Part shown: piece by piece, positions 1 to 9,897 of the stretch
Layout: each line of letters starts with the position of its first letter
Numbering within the stretch: the first letter of the stretch is position 1
Assembly: GCA_029215795.1 (NCBI GenBank)
Contig: JARDYH010000004.1
Coordinates: forward strand, 110,752,001 to 110,816,000
Direction: 5' to 3'
DNA: 64,000 bases
Origin: Anniella stebbinsi
Lineage: Eukaryota > Chordata > Lepidosauria > Squamata > Anniellidae
Program-made: the position numbers and the translations under genes
The notes under the pieces: model-generated
Told to the model about the DNA's origin: nothing
Databases searched by the model: none
Seen by the model: only the letters and a program-made list of their open reading frames with translations

Positions 1-869
1 TTCCAAACCTACCTGAAGAGGCTTCTGCATGCAAAGTAGGTGTTACAGCTCTTCCCTGATTGTGCACATGTGTTTATTTGTACCAACAACTACCTGTGGG
101 CCTCTGCCGGTCCTGTCATATGCCTTGGTGTCAGCAAAGCTACTCTACCACCATTTCCCGAGATAAATGGTCTTGGTTTCATCTTAACATAGCTACCCCA
201 TCCCCCCTTCCCACCCCCCACATACATACATTTCACAGGAGCTGAGTATCTATAGCTGCTTATATAATTCTCAAGTACACAAGCCATTTAACACTGTAAA
301 GGGGAAGGAAATTCTGCTCAACTTCCCTTTCCGTTCCTCTACAGTGACTGCATTACCCCATCAAGGTAACCACCAATCTGGCTTGCACGGCTATTAAAAA
401 TATGTCTACTGATCCCTATAGTAACCCTCTGAGACACCAGATTAAAACACATTCTATAGCAGTAATCATACATGGATGCTTCTATATGAGGCATTTATTG
501 GGCAATGGCCCTCCTTATTCGTGGGGTTTTAGAAGGATCCATACAACATCCATTCATAACACACTGATGCTTTCCCACCATTTCTTCTGTTATTTTCCTT
601 CCCACAGAAAATCCACTAAAGAGGGAAAGTCAGAACAGCTGCACAATATTTTTTGATTGGTAGCACTAGGCGGAAGCACACAATCTATCCAGCTTGGTTG
701 TTAGTGTTGTTTTTTAAAAAATGCTTGCTCACACTAGCAAAAGTCAGTTAATTTAAAAAAAACACACACATATACACACACAGGGCAGAATGAGTTCAGA
801 TACTGAATGAGAAATTTTGATTTAATTTGATTCACTGTAATTTCAATGGAAAAGTGCTAATTTTAAATG
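1..869. other. Non-coding, no recognised feature
   Basis: AT-rich sequence with only short chance reading frames. No repeat family, exon or RNA gene recognised. Short CA-rich runs lie near 762-782. Confidence 0.5.
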
Positions 870-1035
870 TGTTTTTGTTGTGTTTTTAGATCTTTCTCTG
901 CTGGTCGTTTTTACGCTGATTTTATTCTGATTTAAACTTTTAAAGGTTTTCCACTATTTTATTATGTTGGATTTTGGGTTTTAATTTTGTGAACTGCTTA
1001 GAGAGCTTTGGCTACTGGGGAGGATAGAAATGTAC
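870..1035 (+). repeat. LINE 3'-tail remnant (L2-like)
   Basis: The stretch ends in a diverged version of the tail 'GTGAACCGCCCAGAGAGCTT' followed by 'TGGCTACTGGGGAGGATAGAAATGT'-like sequence. The same tail closes the better preserved L2-like copies at 21720-22147 (+) and 50411-51300 (-). Only the untranslated 3' part is left. Confidence 0.6.
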
Positions 1036-1626
1036 TGGTTGTCAGTACGTTTTCTGGACCAATTCAAAGTACTGGTTTGAACTTTAAATTCCTAAACCGT
1101 CTGCTTGCACTAAGAACTCCTTGAAAGCTCTACACATGTGGCCATTGTTGCGAGTAATCTGGTGGGCACAGCTTTTTTCATTGATTGTCTCACATTTATG
1201 GAACTCTATTTTAACAATTTCATATAGCCCCATCTAGTGCAGGCCTTCAATTGGGCATTAAATATTTTGTTGTTGTTGTTGAAAAGTACGTGATGCTACT
1301 GTAGACTGATCAGGCTTTCATTATTTTATCTGCTTGTATGATATTGCGTTAAGTTGGAAACTGCTATGTATTGTTAGTATTTGTCTGCTATTTTATGTTG
1401 CCTAGTATACTGTGTTTTTGGATATTTGCAAGGATTTGTTTTTATGAGATATTGTATGATGAAAGCCGCCTTGTGACAGCTTGGCCCACAAAGGCAGTTT
1501 ACAAATAATTAAGGGCACAATCCTGTGCATGTTTAGACAGAAAAAAGTCCTACAATTGGGAAGGCTCCCGAACCCGTCACCTCAAGCACCCTAAGCACTG
1601 AGCATTCTGAATAGATGGAAAGGGAG
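1036..1626. other. Degenerate repeat debris left of the giant hAT
   Basis: Around 1444-1505 there is a second LINE-type tail (GCCGCCTTGTGACAGC followed by a LINE-like end). From 1512 the motif 'AAGGGCACAATCCTGTGCAT' begins one arm of a fold-back repeat, more complete at 32294-32414. No coding evidence. Confidence 0.4.
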
Positions 1627-1634
1627 GTCGGAAT
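1627..1634. repeat. Target-site duplication, left copy
   Basis: GTCGGAAT directly precedes the left end of the hAT element and recurs exactly at 14924-14931, right after its other end. Eight bases is the hAT superfamily length. The sequence also fits the nTnnnnAn preference described for the Ac-like group (T at position 2, A at 7). Confidence 0.93.
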
Positions 1635-1650
1635 TAGGGGTGTGCATCGG

Positions 1651-1797
1651 ATCGGATCCGATCCACGATCCGAATCCGATCCGCCCCAAAAATCGGAAAA
1701 TCCGATCTGATCCGATCCGATCCGATACACCATCCGATCCGATCCGATCCGATCCGGCGAGGTCCGATCCGGATCGGATCGGATCGGCGGATCGGAC
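1651..1797. repeat. GATCC-rich subterminal block (left)
   Basis: Consists almost entirely of overlapping GATCCGATCC/CGGATCGGAT motifs in both orientations, so a single strand can fold on itself. A matching but not identical block lies at 14775-14902. The position just inside the tips suggests clustered transposase binding sites, as in the subterminal repeats of Ac/Tol2-type elements. That role is inference. Confidence 0.75.
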
Positions 1798-2442
1798 GCC
1801 ATTTTAAATGCGTTTTTCCCATAGCAAAGTATTGTTGTTTTACAAAAACGCCTATAACTTTTTCATTTTTAACGACAGAAGGATGAAACTTGGGCACATT
1901 GTACACTGGTTAGGGATAGGTATCTGTGAGAAATTTCAGAAAGATTGGTGCATGCAGTTTGTGGCAATTAATTTTTTAATAAATAACATGGAATGCCTAT
2001 AACTCGGTCATTTTTAAAGTTACACACATGAAACTTTGCCACATTGTAGGTGGAACCTTGGGACCCACGTGTGTGAAATCCCAGAACCGTGGGTGCTTGC
2101 CTGGTGTGGCAATGAATTTTTGAAAAATGGGTAGTAGTGGGGTAAATGCAGTTATGCCTCCCATGTTTTTATTTTTAAAGATACAAACAGGACACTTCGG
2201 CACATTACAGGGAACACTTCCCTTGATATGTGTGTAAAATTTCAGACAGCTAGCTCCAGGCATGTGTTGGCAATGAATTGTTGAAAATTGGGTAGCAGTG
2301 GGGTAAAATACAGTTTTGCCTCCCATTTTTTTATTTTCAAAGATACAAACGGGAAACTTTGGCACATTGCAGGGAACACTTCACTTCAAATGTGTGTGAA
2401 ATTTCCGGAAGCTAGGTGCAACATTTTAGTGGGAAACGAACG

Positions 2443-2883
2443 TTTATTCATGGCATTTCACATGGGATTTATGGGTTGGTTTTAAGAGCTACAAACCTCT
2501 AACTCGCTCACATGGCACAGGACCTATGCCCGCTCAAACGCTGGAAATTTAACAAACTTTGGTGCAATGCTTTAGTGGGAAAACAAAGGTTTATGCATGG
2601 CATTTCACATGGGATTTATGGGTTGGTTTTAAGAGCTACAAACCTCTAACTCGCTCACATGGCACAGGACCTATGCCCGCTCAAACGCTGGAAATTTAAC
2701 AAACTTTGGTGCAATGCTTTAGTGGGAAAACAAAGGTTTATGCATGGCATTTCACATGGGATTTATGGGTTGGTTTTAAGAGCTACAAACCTCTAACTCG
2801 CTCACATGGCACAGGACCTATGCCCGCTCAAACGCTGGAAATTTAACAAACTTTGGTGCAATGCTTTAGTGGGAAAACAAAGG
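2443..2883 (+). repeat. Three 147-bp tandem units in left arm
   Basis: Units at 2443-2589, 2590-2736 and 2737-2883, each beginning TTTATGCATGGCATTTCAC (TTTATTCATGG in the first) and ending GGGAAAACAAAGG. They are almost identical. The right arm has four units, so the two arms differ by one repeat. Confidence 0.93.
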
Positions 2884-2962
2884 TTAAACTTTATTATTTT
2901 AAACCTTCAGGAAAGGGAGGGGGAGGCTGTGTTTGTGTGTGTGTGTTTGACAGCTTGATCCA

Positions 2963-3058
2963 CCAATTGTGCTTTAGAATACATGACTGAATCACCCAAT
3001 CCTGTGAAGACTTTCTTCAGCCTCCAATCGCAATGCTGGAGGAGGGCACCAGTATATA
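2963..3058 (+). promoter_or_regulatory. Transposase promoter: CCAAT boxes and TATA box
   Basis: CCAAT occurs at 2963-2967, 2996-3000 and 3024-3028, followed by TATATA at 3053-3058. This lies immediately inside the left inverted repeat and about 470 bp upstream of the transposase start codon, all on the coding strand. A start site near 3083 would be expected. The leader contains a CT run followed by GT repeats (about 3369-3415). This is promoter-like by motif only; no transcript evidence is available. Confidence 0.6.
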
Positions 3059-3368
3059 TTCTCTCAGCCCTGCCCTTCTGGCTCTTTGTGGGTTGAACGT
3101 GGAGGAGATTAGGGAGTGTTTTGGAGCTGTGTTGGAGAGACTGTATTGATTTGATTGCATTTGGAGGTGGTTTTGAGGAGTTTCTGATCTTTTACTTCAG
3201 CTTTTCTTGTTCTCTCTCTTGGCTTTCCTTTCTCTCTTGCCTTTCCTTTCTTAGATAGCACGTTTGTTTGTCTGTGAGTTCAGTTTGTCTTTGCAGTGAG
3301 TGTGTTTGTTTGTTCTACTTTCGCTTTCTGAAAAAAACCCAAAAAAATAATAAAAAAATATTTCTATC

Positions 3369-3415
3369 CTCTCTCTCTCTCTCTCTCTTTCTCTCTGTGT
3401 GTGTGTGTGTGTGCG
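3369..3415 (+). repeat. (CT)n-(GT)n run in transposase leader
   Basis: Simple repeat of CT followed by GT/GC dinucleotides between the putative promoter and the transposase ATG. It creates a spurious reading frame on the opposite strand. Confidence 0.8.
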
Positions 3416-3523
3416 CGCTTGTGAGTGAGTGTGTGTTGCTGGGCTGTGTAGCCTGCTGCTACAAACACAAAAAAAGTCAGCAAAGCACACACTTACACAA
3501 AAATAAATAATAATAAAAATAAA

Positions 3524-6052
3524 ATGAAGCGTGGCACTCAAAGGGGGGGTGCTCCCAAGGCAGCATTTGGGAGAGGCCGCTCTGGGCATGGCGCTGCTGC
3601 TGCTGCTGCTGGGACCAGCAGCAGGCAGCCTACTTCCACACCCCCAGTTAAACTGAGGCGTTCTCCACTGGGGCAGCAGAAGCAGGCAGAGGCAACTCAA
3701 AGTAGTGCCTGCAGGGCACTCTTTCAGCAACATGAGGCAGGTGCTGGGAGCAGCAGTGGGCATGAAGAAGGAGCACTATATCCAGCTCCTTCTTTGGTGG
3801 GTGAGCCTGTGAACCCGCTGACTGATCTTTTCCCAGATCTTGTGGAAGTCAGCGAGGTTCAGAGTGAGGAGGAGGACTCTGATGTGGGGCAAGAGGAAGA
3901 GCAGGCAGCACCAGAGACTTACTCTCCACAATCCGTCCTCTCTTCCACTCATTCCCTTGCTCCTGAGGTGACACCACAGAGCGAAGGCGCCGGCAGGCCG
4001 TCTGTGTCACCCCAGAAGCGACAGGCAAGCAAGGTGTGGGACCACTTTGAGGTGGGAGTGGATTCCCGCTTTGCTGTCTGTCGCCACTGCAAGATGTCAG
4101 TGAGCAGGGGAAAAATGCCAGGCCACTTCACCACCACGAACCTCACCCGCCACATGCAGAGGCACCACCAGTCTGTTTTGCTTGGGACCGAGGCGGGCAC
4201 CTCGCAGCAGACTGGTGCTAGCGGCAAGGGCAAGCAGAAGGCTCCTGCAACTTCTGCCAGCTCTCGACCTCCCATCCCCAAGAGGCTTCGCCAGGCCACC
4301 ATGGAAGAGATGGGGTGGGGGAAGTATGGAGCCACAAGGTGGCGTTTTCCAGCGCCCAACCAGATCACCAATTGCATCGGTGAGATGGTGGCGTTGGATG
4401 ACCAGCCATTCAGCCTCGTCGAGAACGCAGGCTTCAAGAGGCTGATGGCTCTTGTGGTTCCATACTACAAGCCGCCGTGTCGCACCACCCTGAGCAGGCG
4501 TGTGGTGCCCTCCCTGTACCAGGCATGCAGGGAGTTAGTTCTGGGTCGTCTGTGCCAGGCAGAGGCACAGAAGGTGCACTTCACTTCGGACATCTGGTCC
4601 AGCGAAGGAGGAGTGCACGCTTACCTGTCCCTGACGGCTCACTGGTGGGGAGCCTCAGGGCAGGAAGCACCCAGGACTTCTGGGACTGGGAAGGAGGGCT
4701 GCCGCTGGGCCCTCCTTCATACCGCAGTCATGGACCAGTCCCACACGGCGGAGGAGATTACGGAGGCCATGAACCGCATGGTGGCAGGGTGGCTGGGCGG
4801 GCACCAGCACACCCGCGGTTACATGGTCACGGACGGGGGAGCCAATATGCTGAAGGCGGTGCGCGATGGCGGATTTGAGGGCATCCGCTGCATCGCGCAC
4901 GTCTTCAACCTGGTCGTGAGGGATGGCCTTGGAGGCAGCAAGGCCCCTCTCCCTCCCCAAATCCGTAATCTCCTAGAGAGCTGCAGGAAGGTGGCTGGGC
5001 ATTTCCACCACAGCGTGAAGGGCAGTCGGTTGCTGCGGGAGAAGCAGCAGGAGCTGGGACTTCCGCAGCACCGGCTAGTGCAGGACGTGGCAACACGTTG
5101 GAACTCCACCTACCACATGCTCGAGCGTATGGTGGAGCAACAGCGTGTTGTCCACGAGATGTTCAGGGTCGGGGACATTGGCATCCAGGCCCCACTGTCC
5201 AGGCAGCAGTGGGAGGCCATGTCCCAGCTTCTGGTGGTCCTCAAGCCGTTCCTTGAGGCCACCGAGACCCTGAGCAGCAGCACTGCCCTTCTCAGCCAGG
5301 TGCTCCCCGTGGCCAGGCATCTCCAGAATCAGATGGGCGAGTTTCTGGAGGCCGGGGATGCCGTCACCGGCAGGCGCTTCCTGCCAGAGGTGCGGGAAGT
5401 GGTGACGAGGCTGAGGGAAAGCCTATCCCGCCGGGTCCAGCCTCTCTACAACGAGAGGCAGTACATGTTGGCCACCATGTGCGACCCGCGCATCAAGGAT
5501 GGGTTATGTGGGCAGACTTCCCGGGCAGGTTGGGTGGAAATGCTGGTGACGGACGTTCGGGCGGCCCGGGATGCCAGGATTGGGCAGGCAGAGGAGGAGC
5601 CCACCGAAGCCCAGGCGCTAAGTCCGCTGAGCACCACCAGCAGCGGCGGCACCAGCACCACCACACCCAGCAGGGGGACAGGCCAGGGGTTTTGGGACAA
5701 GGCTTTGCAGGCTGCGGTTGGGCATAGAGGCACTCAACCCAGCCGCCGCCAGGATGACGCTGCAGCAGCAGTGCAGCGTTACCTGGCGGAGCAGATGGAG
5801 GACGGCTCCATCGAACCCCTGGCCTACTGGTCATCTCGGCGCCAGATGTGGCCTGATCTGGCGCGGGTGGCCATGGACAGAATCAGCTGCCCACCGTCCA
5901 GCGTTCCAAGCGAGCGGGTGTTTTCCATGGCGGGCGACGTGGTCACACCCCACCGCTCTCGCTTGGACGCTGAGATTGTGGAGCAGCTGGTCTTCCTCAA
6001 GGTCAATCTGCCCCTGCTGGGATACCCCACCCTCATGCCCGCGGGGGAGTAA
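3524..6052 (+). CDS. hAT-superfamily transposase with BED zinc finger, 842 aa
   Basis: Predicted to cut and paste the surrounding element. A disordered N-terminus has an Ala run (residues 24-29) and an acidic patch (about 109-127). A BED-type zinc finger follows at about 168-216, with C186 and C189, H210, and H214 or H215 as likely ligands. The hAT catalytic core shows the D-x-W motif FTSDIWSS (D356), the second acidic motif VTDGGANM (D437), the CxxH pair C456/H459 and the TRWNSTY motif (W526). A Ser/Thr-rich spacer (about 698-718) precedes the hAT C-terminal dimerisation region, with WSSRRQMWPDLA (769-780) and SERVFSMAG (796-804); E797 is the likely third catalytic residue. It most resembles the Ac/Tol2/ZBED1 group. 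All motifs expected of an active enzyme are present, in one exon without stops. The first ATG gives the full BED domain. Domestication is possible but unlikely, because it still lies between intact element ends. Confidence 0.95.
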   Translation: MKRGTQRGGAPKAAFGRGRSGHGAAAAAAGTSSRQPTSTPPVKLRRSPLGQQKQAEATQSSACRALFQQHEAGAGSSSGHEEGALYPAPSLVGEPVNPLTDLFPDLVEVSEVQSEEEDSDVGQEEEQAAPETYSPQSVLSSTHSLAPEVTPQSEGAGRPSVSPQKRQASKVWDHFEVGVDSRFAVCRHCKMSVSRGKMPGHFTTTNLTRHMQRHHQSVLLGTEAGTSQQTGASGKGKQKAPATSASSRPPIPKRLRQATMEEMGWGKYGATRWRFPAPNQITNCIGEMVALDDQPFSLVENAGFKRLMALVVPYYKPPCRTTLSRRVVPSLYQACRELVLGRLCQAEAQKVHFTSDIWSSEGGVHAYLSLTAHWWGASGQEAPRTSGTGKEGCRWALLHTAVMDQSHTAEEITEAMNRMVAGWLGGHQHTRGYMVTDGGANMLKAVRDGGFEGIRCIAHVFNLVVRDGLGGSKAPLPPQIRNLLESCRKVAGHFHHSVKGSRLLREKQQELGLPQHRLVQDVATRWNSTYHMLERMVEQQRVVHEMFRVGDIGIQAPLSRQQWEAMSQLLVVLKPFLEATETLSSSTALLSQVLPVARHLQNQMGEFLEAGDAVTGRRFLPEVREVVTRLRESLSRRVQPLYNERQYMLATMCDPRIKDGLCGQTSRAGWVEMLVTDVRAARDARIGQAEEEPTEAQALSPLSTTSSGGTSTTTPSRGTGQGFWDKALQAAVGHRGTQPSRRQDDAAAAVQRYLAEQMEDGSIEPLAYWSSRRQMWPDLARVAMDRISCPPSSVPSERVFSMAGDVVTPHRSRLDAEIVEQLVFLKVNLPLLGYPTLMPAGE

Positions 6053-6633
6053 TTGGCAGGCACCCCCCATCCATCCCACACCTTTGGGCAGGCACCGGCA
6101 GGCCCTTGATTTTTTAATTCTTATTTTCGGTTAATTAATTTTCTTTACTTTAATTTACTGGCTGTGTTGTTTACAGCTCAGTAACTCAACTCTGAACGAT
6201 GGATCCCGAAGGGATCTAGTTTCTTCTCCTAGCCTCTTACATTGAGGGGATGCACAAGCATCTCACACATTCTATGTTGTTTGACTTGAACCAATGTGCT
6301 TGCACGTGTGCCTCTGAAATTGGACTCCGATGGCTCCCTCCAGGCCTTCTGTAAGGTCCCACACTTCCATGGGCGTTTCTTCTTGTAAGACCACGTCAGA
6401 GGCTCATGAGAACTTTGGATAAGAAGAAGGCTTAATTTTATCGCCAAGGAACGCATGCACCTCTCTGACTATGAACGAAGGACGCGATAGGATTCCTCTT
6501 CCAGGCTCCTACATTGAGTGGATGACAAGCAGCATCCCACACTGTTTCTGACTGTGTCTTTTGGACTTATGTGGCAGCCTTGCAGGGCTGTCACTGTGTG
6601 TTGTGTTTATTTTGGCTATATGATTTAAAAAAC
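6053..6633 (+). other. Transposase 3' flank inside the hAT
   Basis: AT-rich after the stop codon. No AATAAA or ATTAAA seen close by. Two related segments (6215-6270 and 6495-6550, sharing 'CTCCTACATTGAGTGGATG'-like sequence) suggest an old internal duplication. The transposase transcript may run on into the arrays for its polyadenylation signal. Confidence 0.5.
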
Positions 6634-8226
6634 TGCCTGCCCGCCTGCCCGCCTGCTAGGTTGCCGCCATTGTGAAGTAGCCGGAATGCGTGGGCTGGTC
6701 TCACGGTTCTATTGCTTACTTGTGCAATGCGCAAGCGCCTGGCATCATGCCCGCCTCTGCCTCTGCCTCTGCCTGCCTGCCTGCCCGCCTGCTAGGTTGC
6801 CGCCATTGTGAAGTAGCCGGAATGCGTGGGCTGGTCTCACGGTTCTATTGCTTACTTGTGCAATGCGCAAGCGCCTGGCATCATGCCCGCCTCTGCCTCT
6901 GCCTCTGCCTCTGCCTCTGCCTGCCTGCCTGCCCGCCTGCTAGGTTGCCGCCATTGTGAAGTAGCCGGAATGCGTGGGCTGGTCTCACGGTTCTATTGCT
7001 TACTTGTGCAATGCGCAAGCGCCTGGCATCATGCCCGCCTCTGCCTCTGCCTCTGCCTCTGCCTCTGCCTGCCTGCCTGCCCGCCTGCTAGGTTGCCGCC
7101 ATTGTGAAGTAGCCGGAATGCGTGGGCTGGTCTCACGGTTCTATTGCTTACTTGTGCAATGCGCAAGCGCCTGGCATCATGCCCGCCTCTGCCTCTGCCT
7201 CTGCCTCTGCCTCTGCCTGCCTGCCTGCCCGCCTGCTAGGTTGCCGCCATTGTGAAGTAGCCGGAATGCGTGGGCTGGTCTCACGGTTCTATTGCTTACT
7301 TGTGCAATGCGCAAGCGCCTGGCATCATGCCCGCCTCTGCCTCTGCCTCTGCCTCTGCCTCTGCCTGCCTGCCTGCCCGCCTGCTAGGTTGCCGCCATTG
7401 TGAAGTAGCCGGAATGCGTGGGCTGGTCTCACGGTTCTATTGCTTACTTGTGCAATGCGCAAGCGCCTGGCATCATGCCCGCCTCTGCCTCTGCCTCTGC
7501 CTCTGCCTCTGCCTGCCTGCCTGCCCGCCTGCTAGGTTGCCGCCATTGTGAAGTAGCCGGAATGCGTGGGCTGGTCTCACGGTTCTATTGCTTACTTGTG
7601 CAATGCGCAAGCGCCTGGCATCATGCCCGCCTCTGCCTCTGCCTCTGCCTGCCTGCCTGCCCGCCTGCTAGGTTGCCGCCATTGTGAAGTAGCCGGAATG
7701 CGTGGGCTGGTCTCACGGTTCTATTGCTTACTTGTGCAATGCGCAAGCGCCTGGCATCATGCCCGCCTCTGCCTCTGCCTCTGCCTGCCTGCCTGCCCGC
7801 CTGCTAGGTTGCCGCCATTGTGAAGTAGCCGGAATGCGTGGGCTGGTCTCACGGTTCTATTGCTTACTTGTGCAATGCGCAAGCGCCTGGCATCATGCCC
7901 GCCTCTGCCTCTGCCTCTGCCTGCCTGCCTGCCTGCCCGCCTGCCCACCTGCTAGGTTGCCGCCATTGTGAAGTAGCCGGAATGCGTGGGCTGGTCTCAC
8001 GGTTCTATTGCTTACTTGTGCAATGCGCAAGCGCCTGGCATCATGCCCGCCTCTGCCTCTGCCTCTGCCTGCCTGCCTGCCTGCCCGCCTGCCCACCTGC
8101 TAGGTTGCCGCCATTGTGAAGTAGCCGGAATGCGTGGGCTGGTCTCACGGTTCTATTGCTTACTTGTGCAATGTGCAAGCGCCTGGCATCATGCCCGCCT
8201 CTGCCTGCCCGCCCGCCTGCCTGCCT
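6634..8226 (+). repeat. Tandem array A: eleven 136/148-bp units
   Basis: The core 'TTGCCGCCATTGTGAAGTAG' recurs eleven times with spacings of 136 or 148 bp. The 12-bp difference comes from two extra CTCTGC hexamers in a CTCTGC/CCTGCCTG pyrimidine tract. Cores are almost invariant. Last-unit variants include TGTGCAAG for TGCGCAAG. Apparent ORFs within it have non-ATG starts and are repeats of one another. Confidence 0.95.
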
Positions 8227-8246
8227 GGAGGTGCCCATGCAGCTGT

Positions 8247-9200
8247 GACTTTGCCTCTGCCAGTGGGACTTTGCCTCTGCCACTGGGACTTTGCCTGGAG
8301 GACCCTGTGCCAACGTGACTTTGCCTGGAGGAGCCTATGCCACTGGGACTTTGCCTGGAGGACCCTGTGCCAATGTGACTTTGCCTGGAGGGAGCTGTGC
8401 CAAACTGTGACTTTGCCTGGAGGACCCTGTGCCAATGTGACTTTGCCTGGAGGGAGCTGTGCCAAACTGTGACTTTGCCTGGAGGACCCTGTGCCAATGT
8501 GACTTTGCCTGGAGGGAGCTGTGCCAAACTGTGACTTTGCCTGGAGGACCCTGTGCCAATGTGACTTTGCCTGGAGGGAGCTGTGCCAAACTGTGACTTT
8601 GCCTGGAGGACCCTGTGCCAATGTGACTTTGCCTGGAGGGAGCTGTGCCAAACTGTGACTTTGCCTGGAGGACCCTGTGCCAACGTGACTTTGCCTGGAG
8701 GAGCCTATGCCACTGGGACTTTGCCTGGAGGACCCTGTGCCAATGTGACTTTGCCTGGAGGGAGCTGTGCCAAACTGTGACTTTGCCTGGAGGACCCTGT
8801 GCCAACGTGACTTTGCCTGGAGGAGCCTATGCCACTGGGACTTTGCCTGGAGGACCCTGTGCCAATGTGACTTTGCCTGGAGGACCCTGTGCCAACGTGA
8901 CTTTGCCTGGAGGGAGCTGTGCCAAACTGTGACTTTGCCTGGAGGACCCTGTGCCAATGTGACTTTGCCTGGAGGACCCTGTGCCAATGTGACTTTGCCT
9001 GGAGGGAGCTGTGCCAAACTGTGACTTTGCCTGGAGGACCCTGTACCAATGTGACTTTGCCTGGAGGGAGCTGTGCCAAACTGTGACTTTGCCTGGAGGA
9101 CCCTGTGCCAATGTGACTTTGCCTGGAGTAGCCTATGCCACTGGGACTTTGCCTGGAGGAGCCTGTGCCACTGGGACTTTGCCTGGAGGAGCCTATGTGC
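8247..9200 (+). repeat. Tandem array B: about thirty 30/32-bp units
   Basis: Built from three short unit types: CTTTGCCTGGAGGACCCTGT + GCCAATGTGA (30 bp), CTTTGCCTGGAGGGAGCTGT + GCCAAACTGTGA (32 bp) and a CCTATGCCACTGGGA variant (30 bp). Alternation of the first two gives a 62-bp higher-order period. Both strands stay open by chance of the repeat. No spacers separate the units, so it is not CRISPR-like. Confidence 0.93.
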
Positions 9201-9897
9201 CACTGGAGTCCTCCGATCCACAGCCGCCGCACGAATAAGGTAAGTGTGTGCAGTCAACGCAGGGACACCTGAGAGTGTCCAGAAGTGGGGCAGTGTGAGA
9301 TCTTACTTCCGAGTAAGCAAGCAGACTGCCCATCTGCCCCAGCCACGGCCGCATGGAGGTGGCCCCTCGATTCACGTCGCCCCTACGACTCAGGTAAGAG
9401 TGCAGGCAGAGTGGCCATATAGAAAAGAAGGCAGGGCCCCTGCACCTTTAACTGTTGTGATGAAGAGGGAATCTCAGCAGGAACTAATTCCATACAAATG
9501 ACACTGGCAGAAATTCCCTTTTCTCTACAACTGCTGAAGTTAGGAACCCTGACCTGGATTTGATCTGGTCAGCCTAACGTAGGGTGCTATTAGGAGTGAA
9601 TGAATAACCCAAGGACAAAAGAAATGGTGATTCTCTAATGATCCGGTAAGCTGTGTCCTGCCAGACACAAAAGGATAGCCAATCCCTCTAACAATGGGCT
9701 CAGAAGAGTGATTTAGAAAGGGAGGGGTGCAGGAGAAAGAGGATTGCATCACAAACAAGAGAAGTGTGCCGGTGGGAGACTAGTTACTAGGACTTGTTTG
9801 TATTAATTAATACAAATCTTTATTTATTTTCCTTTCTTCTTTTGCAGTATAAAAGTATTTATGTAATATTCATTATCCCCCTCCTCTTCTTTTGCAG
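9201..9897 (+). other. Inter-array segment with splice-like sites
   Basis: Array B runs into AATAAG|GTAAGTG, a strong donor-like site (GT at 9240-9241). A second donor-like CAG|GTAAGAG lies at about 9391-9400. An acceptor-like TTCTTCTTTTGCAG ends near 9847. Part of the segment (9295-9330) resembles the intron of the downstream 326-bp units. A half-length MITE copy sits at 9411-9577. This may be an intron of a cargo transcript, which is inference. Confidence 0.4.
9411..9577 (+). mobile_element. Half-length copy of the ~320-bp MITE, nested in the hAT
   Basis: Runs from GTGGCCATATAGAAAAGAAG to GGATTTGATCTGGTCAGCCTA and matches the right half of the palindromic MITEs at 16999-17318 and elsewhere. 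No clear target duplication found. It may be a monomer form of the dimeric MITE, or a fragment carried along by the hAT. Confidence 0.75.

Larger units (their letters stand above)
1635..2917 (+). repeat. Left long terminal inverted repeat of the giant hAT
   Basis: The sequence matches the reverse complement of about 13514-14923 nearly throughout. From the outside inward it has the 13-base hAT end, a GATCC-rich block, diverged ~150-bp units sharing 'CCTATAACT...GAAACTT.GGCACATT...GTGTGAAATTTC', then three 147-bp units. Homology stops near 2917 (TTAAACCTTCAGGAA). Most hAT inverted repeats are only 10-30 bp, so arms over 1 kb are exceptional. Confidence 0.9.

Noticed and set aside
1533..1906. 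Arg/Ser/Asp-rich minus-strand frames
   Set aside because: Translations of the GATCC repeat block, not genes.
3251..3763. 170-codon minus-strand frame
   Set aside because: Antisense to the transposase leader and N-terminus, made open by the GA/CA microsatellite.
6690..8472. Series of ~90-residue plus-strand frames
   Set aside because: Each begins at a GTG in array A and repeats the same translation. They are products of the tandem repeat, with no initiation context.
8247..9200. CRISPR-like appearance of regularly spaced 30-bp repeats
   Set aside because: Units are directly adjacent with no unique spacers, and the window is vertebrate nuclear DNA.
8160..9257. 365-codon minus-strand frame with repeats of 'LQAKSHWHRV' type
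   Set aside because: It is only the reverse reading of array B, lacks an ATG start, and other frames in the same array are equally open.
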